From Aldehydirespirator sp965116665 (GTDB lineage Bacteria > Actinomycetota > Acidimicrobiia > Acidimicrobiales > Aldehydirespiratoraceae), in NCBI GenBank assembly GCA_965116665.1, contig OZ220709.1, positions 62,001 to 126,000 on the forward strand: a DNA stretch of 64,000 bases, written 5' to 3'. The position numbers were made by a program, and so were the translations under genes. Below, piece after piece: positions 1 through 8,380 of this stretch. Positions within the stretch are counted from its first letter, which is position 1, and every line of letters starts with the position of its first letter. The notes under the pieces were generated by a model that did not search any database, was not told the origin of the DNA, and was given only the letters and a program-made list of their open reading frames with translations.

Positions 1-315
1 GATGCGCAGGCAGCGGTCGAAGTACATCACCTTCTCGTGGTGCCACTTGCCCTCGGGGGTGTCGCGCATCAGCCGCCACTTGTCGGGTTCCACATCGCCC
101 ACGAGTGCCTTGAGGTCGTGGCCGGCCGAGAAGTGCTTGCCGTTGGCGGCCAGCACCACCACCCGCACGCCGTCGTCGGCGTCGGCGAGGTCGAACGCCG
201 CGTCGAGCTCGTCGATCATCTGGGTGTCCTGGGCGTTGGCCACATGGGGCCGGTCCATGGTGATGGTGGCCACGGGGCCGTCGACCTCGTAGAGGATCGT
301 GGAGAAGTCGGCCAT
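1..315 (-). CDS. enoyl-CoA hydratase/isomerase family protein, C-terminus beyond window
   Basis: Crotonase-fold protein of which only the N-terminal 105 residues are in the window; the reading frame runs off the left edge. It starts at ATG 315 with MADFSTILYEVDGPVATI. The segment GKHFSAGHDLK near residues 60-70 is the crotonase oxyanion-hole region that binds the acyl-CoA thioester. Family members hydrate or isomerise enoyl-CoA in beta-oxidation-like pathways. It lies 33 bp downstream of the acyl-CoA dehydrogenase at 349-1533 on the same strand, so an operon in which the dehydrogenase makes the enoyl-CoA and this enzyme hydrates it is likely. The complete crotonase at 55855-56694 has a very similar N-terminus and is a paralogue. 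Substrate unknown. Confidence 0.88.
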   Translation of the reverse strand, partial: MADFSTILYEVDGPVATITMDRPHVANAQDTQMIDELDAAFDLADADDGVRVVVLAANGKHFSAGHDLKALVGDVEPDKWRLMRDTPEGKWHHEKVMYFDRCLRI

Positions 316-348
316 GACGGCCAGTGTACGCAGCAGGGCCGGAAGGGT

Positions 349-1533
349 TCAGCGCCGGGGTTCGCGGGGCAGGCCCAGGGTCCGCTCGCCGATGATGTTG
401 CGCTGGATCTCGTTGGTGCCCGCGAAGATGGAGGACGCCCGGTAGTAGAGCCACGACCTTTGCCAGCGGCCCCCGGCAGGGTTGCCGCCGGCGCCTCGCC
501 ACAGGGGGGCCTGGTCGCCGAGGACCCGCATGGCGGTGGTGTGCAGCCGCTGGCTCATCTCGCTCCAGTACAGCTTGGCGGTGGCGGTCTCGGCGCCGGG
601 CCGCCGGCCGTGGGCCTGCTTGGACAGGGCTCGCCAGTTCTGGAGCTGGAACAGGCGGACCTCCGCGAAGGCCTGGGCCAAGTCCTGAGCGGTGCGGGGC
701 TCGTCGGCCAGCCCCCGTTCGGCGGCCAGGCGCAGGAGCTCCTCCAGCAGCTGCGTATGGATGACGAGCTGGCGGGGGCTGGTGCCCCGCTCGCCGGCCA
801 GGACCGAGGTGGCCACACCCCAGCCGCCGCCGACCGGTCCGATCACCTGGTCGTCAGCGACGAACACGCCGTCGAAGACCACCTCGTTGAAGTCCGATTC
901 GCCGGTCATCTGGCGCAACGGCCGCACCTCCACCCCGGGGGCCCGCATGTTCACCATCACGACCGTGATCCCGGCCCTCTTGGGGGCTCCGGGGTCGGTT
1001 CGGGCCAGGCACAGGCCCCAGTGGGCGAACTGGGCGTATGAGGTCCACACCTTGCGGCCGTGCAGGGTCCAGCCGCCTTCGGCGGGCTCGGCCCGGGTGC
1101 GCAGCGAGGCCAGGTCGCTGCCCGCGTCGGGTTCGCTGAAGAGCTGGCATATGAGCCGGTCGGCGTTGAGGATGCCCGGCAGCCACCGCTGCTTCTGGGC
1201 TTCGGTGCCGTGGGCCAGCAGGCAGGGGCCCACCAGGTTCACGCCGATGCGGCCCACCAGCTCCGGGGCCCGGGCCCGGGCCAGCTCCTCCTGCACGATG
1301 TAGTTGAAGACGGGATCGGCGTCCCGGCCGCCGTATTCGACGGGCCAGGTCACGCCCACGTAGCCGGCCCCGGCCAGGCTGCGCTGCCACCGGCGGCCGG
1401 ACTCGACCTCTTCGGCGAGGTCGTCGTACAGCGGCGGCAGGCCCGTGCCGTAGTCCCAGGGCAGGTTGTCCTTGAGCCACGCCCGGCACCCGGCCCGGAA
1501 CGACCGCTGCTCGGCGGTGGGCGTCAGATCCAC
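349..1533 (-). CDS. acyl-CoA dehydrogenase
   Basis: FAD-dependent dehydrogenase of 394 residues, a normal family length, that forms the alpha-beta double bond of an acyl-CoA. SEPDAGSDLA at residues 133-142 and KVWTSYA at about 161-167 are typical of the central beta domain, and the C-terminus carries GTNEIQRNIIGER, the classic acyl-CoA dehydrogenase signature. It starts at GTG 1533. A second dehydrogenase of different type (2294-3343, GGIGFTWE signature) lies on the other side of a small divergent gene pair. In actinobacterial steroid side-chain catabolism such unlike pairs form heterotetramers (FadE/ChsE type), so these two may be partners; that is inference. The crotonase at the left edge is downstream. 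Confidence 0.93.
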   Translation of the reverse strand: MDLTPTAEQRSFRAGCRAWLKDNLPWDYGTGLPPLYDDLAEEVESGRRWQRSLAGAGYVGVTWPVEYGGRDADPVFNYIVQEELARARAPELVGRIGVNLVGPCLLAHGTEAQKQRWLPGILNADRLICQLFSEPDAGSDLASLRTRAEPAEGGWTLHGRKVWTSYAQFAHWGLCLARTDPGAPKRAGITVVMVNMRAPGVEVRPLRQMTGESDFNEVVFDGVFVADDQVIGPVGGGWGVATSVLAGERGTSPRQLVIHTQLLEELLRLAAERGLADEPRTAQDLAQAFAEVRLFQLQNWRALSKQAHGRRPGAETATAKLYWSEMSQRLHTTAMRVLGDQAPLWRGAGGNPAGGRWQRSWLYYRASSIFAGTNEIQRNIIGERTLGLPREPRR

Positions 1534-1596
1534 GCCGCCGGGTCTACCACGCCCACCGGTGCGGCGGCGCGGCGACCCTTAGTGGCGATTGACCGC

Positions 1597-1845
1597 CTAG
1601 GTGCGGCGCGGTCGGCGGGCCTTTGACGGGACCGCTTGGGAAGGGTCGGCCCGGTCGGTCTCGATCTGCTCCACTAGTTGGGGATTACGTAGCAGCGCCG
1701 CCTCGTGCGCGGTCATCACCACCGCCGGGACGAACACCAGCGTTCCATCGGGTTCTTCAGTGACGAGGTAGCGGTTGTGTTCGGGCCTGCCCAGTCGCCC
1801 CAATGCGACTCGGCGGCGGGAATCGAGTTCAACCAACTGTGACAT
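1597..1845 (-). CDS. small antitoxin-like protein of unknown family
   Basis: Predicted 82-residue protein. I chose ATG 1845 because GGAG lies 9 bases upstream; an ATG at 1854 directly abuts that GGAG. The N-terminal part (LDSRRRVALGRLG, then YLVTEEPDGTLVFVPA) reads like a short beta-hairpin domain of the swapped-hairpin/AbrB kind found in some antitoxins, followed by a helix with LLRNPQLVEQIE and a basic tail ending KARRPRRT. It is divergently oriented to the 88-residue RelE/ParE-like gene at 1976, with 130 bp between them. The assignment as the antitoxin half of a pair is inference from size, shape and neighbour; no homologue could be checked. Confidence 0.6.
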   Translation of the reverse strand: MSQLVELDSRRRVALGRLGRPEHNRYLVTEEPDGTLVFVPAVVMTAHEAALLRNPQLVEQIETDRADPSQAVPSKARRPRRT

Positions 1846-1975
1846 GTATGGCATCTCCGAATGGCGAATTCCGGTCCTAAGTGGGAGAGGATGATCCCTG
1901 CAAGCTCGTTACGTTACTGACTGTACACCCTATCGGCCATTTGCCCAAGTACCCGAAAACCTATATGGGGCGATA

Positions 1976-2242
1976 GTGGCACTGCTCTTCAACCTGGACG
2001 CCGACCGGCGACTTGCTCGCCTCCAGACCGACCGAAGCCGTAGACAGCTCTACGACCGCATCAACGACGTGCTTGACGCTATCGAGGACGACCCGGTTGA
2101 CCCCGCTGTCCGGCGTCGGCGCTATCGCTCGCCGCCGGTCTGGGGCGTTCCCGTCCACGGCTCAGGCCAGGATTGGCTGGTGCTGTGGAGCGAGACTGAG
2201 AGGGGTCCACTGGTCCACTACATCGGTGAGGACCTGCGGTAG
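1976..2242 (+). CDS. RelE/ParE-like small protein, candidate toxin
   Basis: Predicted 88-residue protein starting at GTG 1976. It has an N-terminal helix-rich half (ARLQTDRSRRQLYDRINDVL), then a basic segment AVRRRRYRSPP, and a beta-strand-rich C-terminus ending VLWSETERGPLVHYIGEDLR. This order resembles the compact RelE/ParE fold, where a basic patch contacts RNA or partner. A TATATG hexamer ends about 7 bases before the GTG and could be a -10 element of a leaderless promoter. The candidate antitoxin lies upstream on the opposite strand, an uncommon arrangement because such pairs are usually co-directional. Toxicity is inference; it could simply be a conserved hypothetical protein. Confidence 0.55.
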   Translation: MALLFNLDADRRLARLQTDRSRRQLYDRINDVLDAIEDDPVDPAVRRRRYRSPPVWGVPVHGSGQDWLVLWSETERGPLVHYIGEDLR

Positions 2243-2293
2243 CCCGCTGCTTGCTGACCGCCCGCTACAAGCCACAACATACGATGCGGGGGG

Positions 2294-3343
2294 ATGGACT
2301 TCGACCTGTCGGCCGATCAGGTGGCGCTGCGGGACGCGGCTGCCGCGCTGCTGGACGACCGCTGCGACATGGCCGCGGTGCGCCGGGCCTGCGACCGCGG
2401 CGGTTTCGACGCCGGGTTGTGGGCGGCCATGGTGGAGCAGGGCTGGACCGGCGTCGCGGTGCCCGAGACGCTCGGCGGCGTGGGGCTGGGAACGGTGGAG
2501 GCCGCGGTGCTGCTGGAGCAGACCGGCGCCCACCTGGCCCCGGTGCCGCTGCTGCAGCAGCTGGCCGCGCTGGCGGTGCTGGCCGGCGGGCCGTGGGGCG
2601 AGCGCCTGCTGTCGGGAGAGGCGGTCGCCGGCGTGGCCCGCACCCCGCTGGCCCGCAACGGAGACGGCTCGGTGTCGGGCCGGACCGAGCCGGTGATCTA
2701 CGGCGCCCGGGCCGGCGTGCTGGTGGCTCCGGCCGCCGGCGAACTGGTGGCCGTGGACCTCAGCGGGATCGGCCGCTCGCCCGAACCGGCCATGGACCAG
2801 ACCCGGGAGCTGGCCTGGATCGAGCTGGACGGCGCGCCGGCCACGACCGTGGGCGGCCCGGCGGAGGTGTCCGCTCACCTCGACCGGGGCGCGGTGTTCC
2901 ATTCGGCCGAGATGCTGGGCGCCGCCGAGTCGGTGATGAACCTGGCCGTGGAGTACGCCAAGGTCCGCGAGCAGTTCGGCCGGCCCATCGGCAGCTTCCA
3001 GGCCGTGAAGCACCGCTGCGCCGACATGCTGGTCGACGTCGAGGGCATGCGCTCGGCCGTCTACTACGCGGCTTGGGCGCTGGGCGCGGCCACCGCCGAC
3101 GCCCCGGCGGCCGCGGCCACGGCCAAGATCTGGTGCAGCGACGCCGGGGTGCGGATGGCCGAGTCGGCGCTGCAGGTCCACGGCGGCATCGGCTTCACCT
3201 GGGAGGCCGACGTGCACCTGTACCTCAAGCGGGCCCAGCTCGACGGGACAGCCTTCGGCGACGCCCGCCACCACCGGGACCGCCTGGCCGCCATCCTGCG
3301 GGACCGCCTAGCCGCCGGAGCCTCCATCTGGCCCGACATCTGA
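2294..3343 (+). CDS. acyl-CoA dehydrogenase, partner-subunit type
   Basis: Short acyl-CoA dehydrogenase of 349 residues. It starts at ATG 2294 right after a run of G that can act as ribosome binding site. The C-terminal part contains HGGIGFTWEADVHLYLKRA at about residues 295-314, typical of the dehydrogenase subgroup that acts as the second subunit in heteromeric FadE/ChsE-type enzymes, in place of the GTxEIQRN ending of ordinary members. The central EYAKVREQFGRPIGSFQAVKH is a conserved family helix. The probable partner is the 394-residue enzyme at 349-1533, now separated by the small divergent pair. Its stop is 5 bp from the convergent 3' end of the cysteine-rich gene at 3349. Confidence 0.92.
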   Translation: MDFDLSADQVALRDAAAALLDDRCDMAAVRRACDRGGFDAGLWAAMVEQGWTGVAVPETLGGVGLGTVEAAVLLEQTGAHLAPVPLLQQLAALAVLAGGPWGERLLSGEAVAGVARTPLARNGDGSVSGRTEPVIYGARAGVLVAPAAGELVAVDLSGIGRSPEPAMDQTRELAWIELDGAPATTVGGPAEVSAHLDRGAVFHSAEMLGAAESVMNLAVEYAKVREQFGRPIGSFQAVKHRCADMLVDVEGMRSAVYYAAWALGAATADAPAAAATAKIWCSDAGVRMAESALQVHGGIGFTWEADVHLYLKRAQLDGTAFGDARHHRDRLAAILRDRLAAGASIWPDI

Positions 3344-3348
3344 GCGGC

Positions 3349-5520
3349 TCAGTTCGATGCGGTGACGGTGCTGACCCGCATCTCGTGGACCATGATCCCG
3401 ATCGGCGCCGTCTCCACATAGTTGCCCGATCTGGTGTCGCGGAGGCACACGACCCGTATGTCGAGTCGTGGACACCGGGCTTGGACGGACAGCGCGGAGA
3501 ACAGCGGGTCCTGGTCTGTTGTGAAGGGCAGCAGCGCATCCCCGGTGGCGTTGATGCCGGCCTCTGCCCAGCTGGACACGCCGAGCCGGCCCAGGAGTCT
3601 CGCGCGCTGCGCGGTGGTCAACCTGCTGAGATAGTCGTTGACCCTCGCCACCGCGTTCTGATCTATCCATTGCCGGTTCCCTGCGTCCGTGGTCACCCAC
3701 GCGCCCGCGCCGGTCAGCCTGTAGTAGCCGGGCTTGGGGGTCTGCCACCTGCACCACACCCACCGGAGGCTGCTGTTGTCGCAGCGCACCTCCTGCGTCA
3801 TCTCTGAGGGTCGATCCTCCTGTTCGGCGGCGGTCAGGCTGTCCCACCACTTGATGCCCTGGGCTGTGGTCCGGCGCATCTTCTCTGCTTCGGTGGCGAT
3901 GTTGTCCCACCACTCAAGGGCATCTGTGCCGAACAACTGGATGATCTCTGCGTGATCGCTGGGGTTGTCGGGCCAGAGTTCCTGCACGATGATCTTGAAC
4001 TGGGGAAGGATCTGGAGGAAGCACTCGTTGGCTCCGCTGATGCTGCTGCTCGCCAATTCGGCGACGCTGCTGTAGGCGCGGGCGCTGTTCGGGTGGTCCC
4101 AGAGTCGCATGATGTTGTCGGGCTCGGCTGTCACCGGTTCCGGGTATTGGACGACATACGAACTCCAAGGCCGGATTCTGGGCCCGGAGATGTACCCGTA
4201 TTCCCGCGTGTGGTAGTTCGTGGGGATGTCGAGGATCTCTATGGTGACGGGAGTATTGACGATGGCCAGTTGCGATAGGTGATTGGACGTCCAGGCGAGG
4301 CGCCCGGGCGAGGGGTCAGGGCACGGCACGTCGAGCTGTGCACAGTCCGCATGGTTGGCGAGGGGCTCGCCACCGGGGTAGCGGACTCCCCTGAACGTGC
4401 CCGCCGATACCGGATAGCACAGCGGGTTGTGTATGGCGATGTCAGTTTCTTCCCTGAGCACGGCTGCCAACGCGGGGCTGTTTCTGGACCACGTCTCCTG
4501 GCGGGGTGTGTCGGTCAGGTCGTCGGGGCAGGAGGCCGGGATGGGCTGGAACGGCAGGATCACGCAGGGTTCGCAGAGGGCGGCCCGGACGGCGTCGAGC
4601 CGGGTTGGGTCGGCTGCATAGTCAGCCTGAAGATCGCGGCAACCGATGGTCTTGGAGATGACGCTGCAGCCTCCCGTCCGGCTTGCTCGCTTGAGGCACA
4701 ACGCCCATGATTCCGCGCAGGATGCTCCCGTGGCGTGGCAATTCAGGTCCAGCAACGAGGAGTCGAACCGGCACCAGTAATGATTGGCAGCATTGTCGAA
4801 CGCGTCTGGATGCCCAACAGGGTCGAAGTCGTTGCATACGAGACCCTGGTTGAAGTCATCGCCGACATAGTCGGCACAGTCCACGATGAGGAGAGTGGGT
4901 GCTCCCGCGCCGCAGGCAGGATGGACTGTGCCGGGGCTCGCGGTGGGAAGCTTGTAGCAGGTGTTGAACTCGTTCCGTGGAATCGACTCCGAAGGACACG
5001 TCCATTTGCGACGTTCGACCGTCCTGCAATTGTTGGGGCTGACGCGAACACCGGAAGGACAGATGGCGTTCTGGATGATCCGGCAGGTGGCGCCGTCGTT
5101 GAAGACGACCACACCTGTCATGGCCGTGCAGGCCGGGTAGCTGGCGTCGGTGCTGGCCACGCTGATCTCGCAGAACTCCGGGTACTCGGTGGAGCGCTGG
5201 AGGAACACGCTGCCGTCCCAGGGCGCTGCCAGACAGGGCGGCAGTTCCAAGGTGCACTCGTCTGCGGTCAGGTAGTCGGGATCGCCGGTCTTCGGGCTCC
5301 ACGGAGCTGGGTCCGTCCGGCACGGGTCGGGACTGCCGGTAATCACGGTAGAGCCCTGGGCCAGCGCCGACCGGGTCTCGGCAAGGCTCTCCAGCGGTTC
5401 GGGCAGGTCCGGCCCCTCGATCGGGGCCAGCACCCCGATGAGCGCCAGGAAGGCGCCCAGCAGCGGCTTGGCCAGCGGCCTGAGGCGTGCCCCGAGCCGT
5501 GCACCAGGGGGTGCGTTCAC
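3349..5520 (-). CDS. large cysteine-rich exported protein of unknown function
   Basis: Not recognised. From GTG 5520 it encodes 723 residues. The start is supported by a GTGA overlap with the stop of the upstream lipoprotein gene, implying translational coupling; an upstream ATG at 5541 is less likely. The N-terminus has basic residues (ARLGARLRPLAKP) and then a hydrophobic stretch (LLGAFLALIGVLAP), consistent with a signal peptide or anchor. The mature part has about 30 cysteines, an even number and very unusual for a cytoplasmic actinobacterial protein, spread along the chain in pairs such as CAESWALC and CEPC. It is rich in Trp, Asn and Pro and looks like a disulfide-stabilised surface or secreted protein. 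No catalytic motif seen. Confidence 0.8.
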   Translation of the reverse strand: MNAPPGARLGARLRPLAKPLLGAFLALIGVLAPIEGPDLPEPLESLAETRSALAQGSTVITGSPDPCRTDPAPWSPKTGDPDYLTADECTLELPPCLAAPWDGSVFLQRSTEYPEFCEISVASTDASYPACTAMTGVVVFNDGATCRIIQNAICPSGVRVSPNNCRTVERRKWTCPSESIPRNEFNTCYKLPTASPGTVHPACGAGAPTLLIVDCADYVGDDFNQGLVCNDFDPVGHPDAFDNAANHYWCRFDSSLLDLNCHATGASCAESWALCLKRASRTGGCSVISKTIGCRDLQADYAADPTRLDAVRAALCEPCVILPFQPIPASCPDDLTDTPRQETWSRNSPALAAVLREETDIAIHNPLCYPVSAGTFRGVRYPGGEPLANHADCAQLDVPCPDPSPGRLAWTSNHLSQLAIVNTPVTIEILDIPTNYHTREYGYISGPRIRPWSSYVVQYPEPVTAEPDNIMRLWDHPNSARAYSSVAELASSSISGANECFLQILPQFKIIVQELWPDNPSDHAEIIQLFGTDALEWWDNIATEAEKMRRTTAQGIKWWDSLTAAEQEDRPSEMTQEVRCDNSSLRWVWCRWQTPKPGYYRLTGAGAWVTTDAGNRQWIDQNAVARVNDYLSRLTTAQRARLLGRLGVSSWAEAGINATGDALLPFTTDQDPLFSALSVQARCPRLDIRVVCLRDTRSGNYVETAPIGIMVHEMRVSTVTASN

Positions 5521-6464
5521 GGCGACCAGTCCCACGGGCACTCGTCGGGACCGTCGGGCGGGGGAGAGCCGCAGATCCCGTCAGCGGTGACGGTCGCCCC
5601 GACCGGCTCCCAGATCTGGCCCTCCGCTACCCAGGTCTGGACGTGGTGCTCCCATTCGACGGCCCAGTCGCGCAGGCCCTCGCAGTCGCCGGCCGGCCGG
5701 TGGGCGGCGTTCGACACCCGGTAGGAGATGTCGGTGACCTGGTCCTCGAGACCCCGGGAGACGGCGAGGAGGTAGGCCTGAAGGCGGAACGGAGCCTGGG
5801 GGACCTGAAGCACCTCACCGCCGGCTCCGACGACTGTCGGGTAGCCGGGCGTGACGCATGCCACCGAGAGGGCCGACGCGGGGCTCACCGCGAGGATCCA
5901 CACCTCGTCGGGAAAGACGGCCGGCTCGGATCGACGAGTCCCGGTAGCGATGTAGGACTCGAGGACCCCGAGGGCGTCGGAGCGGGCCGGCTCCACCGAG
6001 GCGGCGGCCACGCACAGCTGCGCCGGCGGACTCGGGTCGGCCAGGGCCCGGGAGAACTGGTGCTCGTAGCGCATGACTGACAGCGCGGCCGCGGTGGCGA
6101 AGTCGCCCAGAACTGCGACATCGAACGCCAGCGTCGGCTCGGCGATGCCGTCGAGCTCCCAGGCGGTGCCGCACGCCTCGGGCGGGAAGGCCCAGTCGAG
6201 GTCGGAGGTCCAAACGGGCAGGTGCTGGGCCCGGAGCCGGCCCAGTTCGGTGTTGGGTTGGGCGTCCGGGTCGAGGAACCGGGGAGTGCCGCCCGCGGGC
6301 AGGACCTCCACCACCGGCCGGTCGGCGGTCGCGGACCGTTGCGGGCTCACCGTGTCGTGGAGGTCTCCCCCAGCGCCGCTGCCGGCACCCGGCGCGCATG
6401 CGGCCGCGGCCAACGCCACCACCAGCGCGAGTGCGGTGTGTCCGGCGCGGCCGTCCCAGGCCAC
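5517..6464 (-). CDS. predicted lipoprotein of unknown function
   Basis: 315-residue protein with a clear type II signal peptide: MAWDGRAGHTALALVV followed by the lipobox ALAAAAC, placing the lipidated cysteine at residue 23. After a Gly/Ser/Ala linker comes an unrecognised globular region with further cysteines and a C-terminal tail ending GPDECPWDWSP. Its stop codon TGA overlaps the GTG start of the 723-residue cysteine-rich protein (GTGA), so the two are probably made together at the cell surface. It begins 53 bp after the ABC transporter ATPase gene on the same strand and could belong to that transcript. Function unknown; a membrane-anchored partner or assembly factor of the cysteine-rich protein is a guess. 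Confidence 0.8.
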   Translation of the reverse strand: MAWDGRAGHTALALVVALAAAACAPGAGSGAGGDLHDTVSPQRSATADRPVVEVLPAGGTPRFLDPDAQPNTELGRLRAQHLPVWTSDLDWAFPPEACGTAWELDGIAEPTLAFDVAVLGDFATAAALSVMRYEHQFSRALADPSPPAQLCVAAASVEPARSDALGVLESYIATGTRRSEPAVFPDEVWILAVSPASALSVACVTPGYPTVVGAGGEVLQVPQAPFRLQAYLLAVSRGLEDQVTDISYRVSNAAHRPAGDCEGLRDWAVEWEHHVQTWVAEGQIWEPVGATVTADGICGSPPPDGPDECPWDWSP

Positions 6465-6517
6465 TCGGGGCGCGCCTCAGCCGGGCCGGCGGACGGTCTC
6501 CTCGCCCCGCGGCGGGC

Positions 6518-7285
6518 CTAGCCGGCCTGGGCGCCGAAGCGGACCGCGGCCTCCATGGAGTCGAACCGGCGCAGCACCTCGCCCTCCACGGCCCGTACCG
6601 CCGGGTCGTCGGGGTGGCGGGGGCGGGGCAGGTTGACGGGGATGTCGTCGAACACCACGCCCCCGGGGCGCAGCATCACAATCCGGTCGGCGAGTTCCAC
6701 CGCCTCGGACACGTCGTGGGTCACGAACAGCGCCGTCTTGCGGGTGTGCAGCCACACCCTCTGCAGGTACTCGCGCAGCGACCGGCCGGTGAGGGCGTCC
6801 ATGTGGCTGAAGGGCTCGTCCATCAGCAGGATGTCGGGGTTCACCAGGAAGGCCCGGGCGATGCCGACCCGCTGCTGCATCCCGGCCGACAGCTGTGACG
6901 GGTACAGGTGGGCGACCTCGTTGAGCCCCACCATGGTCAGGTAGAACTCGGCCTCGCGCCGGGAGCGGTCCGACTTGCGGTCCTGCACGTAGAGCATGTT
7001 GTTGAGCACGGTGCGCCACGGCAGCAGCCTGGGCTCCTGGAACACGTAGCCCACCTGGGCGGGGACACCGTCCTGGACGGCGCGCACCGAGCCCGAGGTG
7101 GGTGTCTCCACGCCGGCCACGATGTTGAGCATCGTGGTCTTGCCGCTGCCGGAGGGTCCCAGCACGGCCACGAACACGTTGCCGGTCACCGACATGTTCA
7201 CCCCGCCGAGGGCCTGCACCCGGTGCGGGTAGGTGATCGTCGGGGGGTAGATCTTGGTCAGGTTCTCTATCAGGACAGTCGCCAT
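6518..7285 (-). CDS. ABC transporter ATP-binding protein, SsuB/TauB/NrtD type
   Basis: 255-residue ATPase driving the importer formed with the two permeases upstream. Walker A GPSGSGKTT lies at residues 43-51, the Q-loop near Q83, the signature LSAGMQQ at 132-138, Walker B LLMDEP at 153-158 and the H-loop in FVTHDVSEA near residue 190. The signature has SAG in place of the consensus SGG, a variation common in this subfamily. SsuB/TauB/NrtD relatives energise uptake of sulfonates, nitrate, or thiamine-pyrimidine precursors. Gene order (binding protein, permease, permease, ATPase on one strand) supports one operon. The substrate cannot be read from sequence. Confidence 0.94.
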   Translation of the reverse strand: MATVLIENLTKIYPPTITYPHRVQALGGVNMSVTGNVFVAVLGPSGSGKTTMLNIVAGVETPTSGSVRAVQDGVPAQVGYVFQEPRLLPWRTVLNNMLYVQDRKSDRSRREAEFYLTMVGLNEVAHLYPSQLSAGMQQRVGIARAFLVNPDILLMDEPFSHMDALTGRSLREYLQRVWLHTRKTALFVTHDVSEAVELADRIVMLRPGGVVFDDIPVNLPRPRHPDDPAVRAVEGEVLRRFDSMEAAVRFGAQAG

Positions 7286-7355
7286 CTGGCCCTTCCTTAA
7301 CTCTTGCGGTTTGGTTGTTGCGGTCTCGGTGTCGCCCGGAGCGGCGCCGGGGCGC

Positions 7356-8351
7356 TCACATACCCCAGTCCTCGGCGAACGTGAGTGTCGGCTTCTGGTT
7401 CCACTGGAACGCGTAGCGCTCCAGGCGCCGCAGAACGAGCCGGTCGAGCACGGTGATCACCAGTACGAACAGGAACACCCAGCCCACGAAGCCGGGGTAG
7501 CGCAGGGCGTCGTACCAGAAGCGGGCCCGCCAGCCGACCCCGGCGGTGGCGCCGAACCACTCCACGATGAGCAGGCTGTTCCATCCGGTGGTGATCGCCA
7601 GGCGCACGCCGGTGAAGGCGTTGGGGAGGGTCCCGCCCAGAAGCAGATCGACGATCTGGTTGCGGCGCGACACCTTGTACGACCTGGACATCTCGATCAG
7701 CGCCGGGTCGATGCCGCGCACGCCGGAGCTGAAGTTGATGGCCACGAACGGGATGGCGGTCAGCACCACGGCCACGATCGGGGCGGTGGAGGTGAGGCCG
7801 AACCACAGCGACGCCAGGAAGGCCCACACCACCGCGGGCAGTGCCAGCAGCACCAGCGTGGTGTCGTTGAGCAGTCCCCGGACCCAGTTGGATGTGCCGA
7901 GCAGCAGGCCCAGCACCACGCCTGCGGGGATGCCGATGGCCAGACCGATGACGTAGCGCTGCAGGCTGAGGCCCAGCGGACCCCAGAACTCGCCGACGAG
8001 GAGGCCGCCGTGGGAGCCGCCGGTGATCTCCGTCACCATGAACGACACGACCTTCTCGATGCTGGGCACCCGGTCGCTGGCCACGGTGAGGTACTGCCAG
8101 ATGGCCAGCAGGAACAGGAAGGCGGTCAACTGCACCACCCACGGCCGGCGCAGCACCCGGCGGGGCGTGGAGTGGCTGTGATCAGCGGCCGGGCGAAGGT
8201 CGGTGGCGGGAAGGGTGGGGAGCTCCTGGAAGCCGCTGGCGAAGGTGGTGGCGTCGTTCGGTCTCGGCGGCGCGAAGGCACTGCGGGATGGTGGAGCCGC
8301 GGCTTCATTGGGCCCCGGCGGGGCGGGCGGTCTTTGGGCGATGTCGGTCAT
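7356..8351 (-). CDS. ABC transporter permease, SsuC/TauC type
   Basis: 331-residue inner-membrane permease. A Pro/Ala-rich cytoplasmic N-terminus of about 75 residues precedes the first membrane helix (VQLTAFLFLLAIW), and five or six helices follow. The EAA loop that docks on the ATPase is visible around GIDPALIEMSRSYKVSRRNQ, with the conserved Gly in the following LLLGGTLP. It lies between the second permease (8381-9205) and the ATPase gene; two different permeases suggest a heterodimeric channel. The long N-terminal extension is unusual for this family and could mean the true start is internal, but no good internal ribosome binding site stands out. Confidence 0.92.
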   Translation of the reverse strand: MTDIAQRPPAPPGPNEAAAPPSRSAFAPPRPNDATTFASGFQELPTLPATDLRPAADHSHSTPRRVLRRPWVVQLTAFLFLLAIWQYLTVASDRVPSIEKVVSFMVTEITGGSHGGLLVGEFWGPLGLSLQRYVIGLAIGIPAGVVLGLLLGTSNWVRGLLNDTTLVLLALPAVVWAFLASLWFGLTSTAPIVAVVLTAIPFVAINFSSGVRGIDPALIEMSRSYKVSRRNQIVDLLLGGTLPNAFTGVRLAITTGWNSLLIVEWFGATAGVGWRARFWYDALRYPGFVGWVFLFVLVITVLDRLVLRRLERYAFQWNQKPTLTFAEDWGM

Positions 8352-8380
8352 GGGTTATTCGGCCTCGGTGTCGGCGGGCG

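Noticed and set aside
37..1041. Long open frames on the plus strand opposite the first acyl-CoA dehydrogenase
   Set aside because: They lie antisense to clear family members and have Gly/His/Arg-biased low-complexity composition typical of GC-rich shadow frames.
2162..3274. 370-residue minus-strand frame over the second acyl-CoA dehydrogenase
   Set aside because: Shadow of a gene with intact family signatures on the plus strand; its composition is Gly/His/Arg-biased with no domain.
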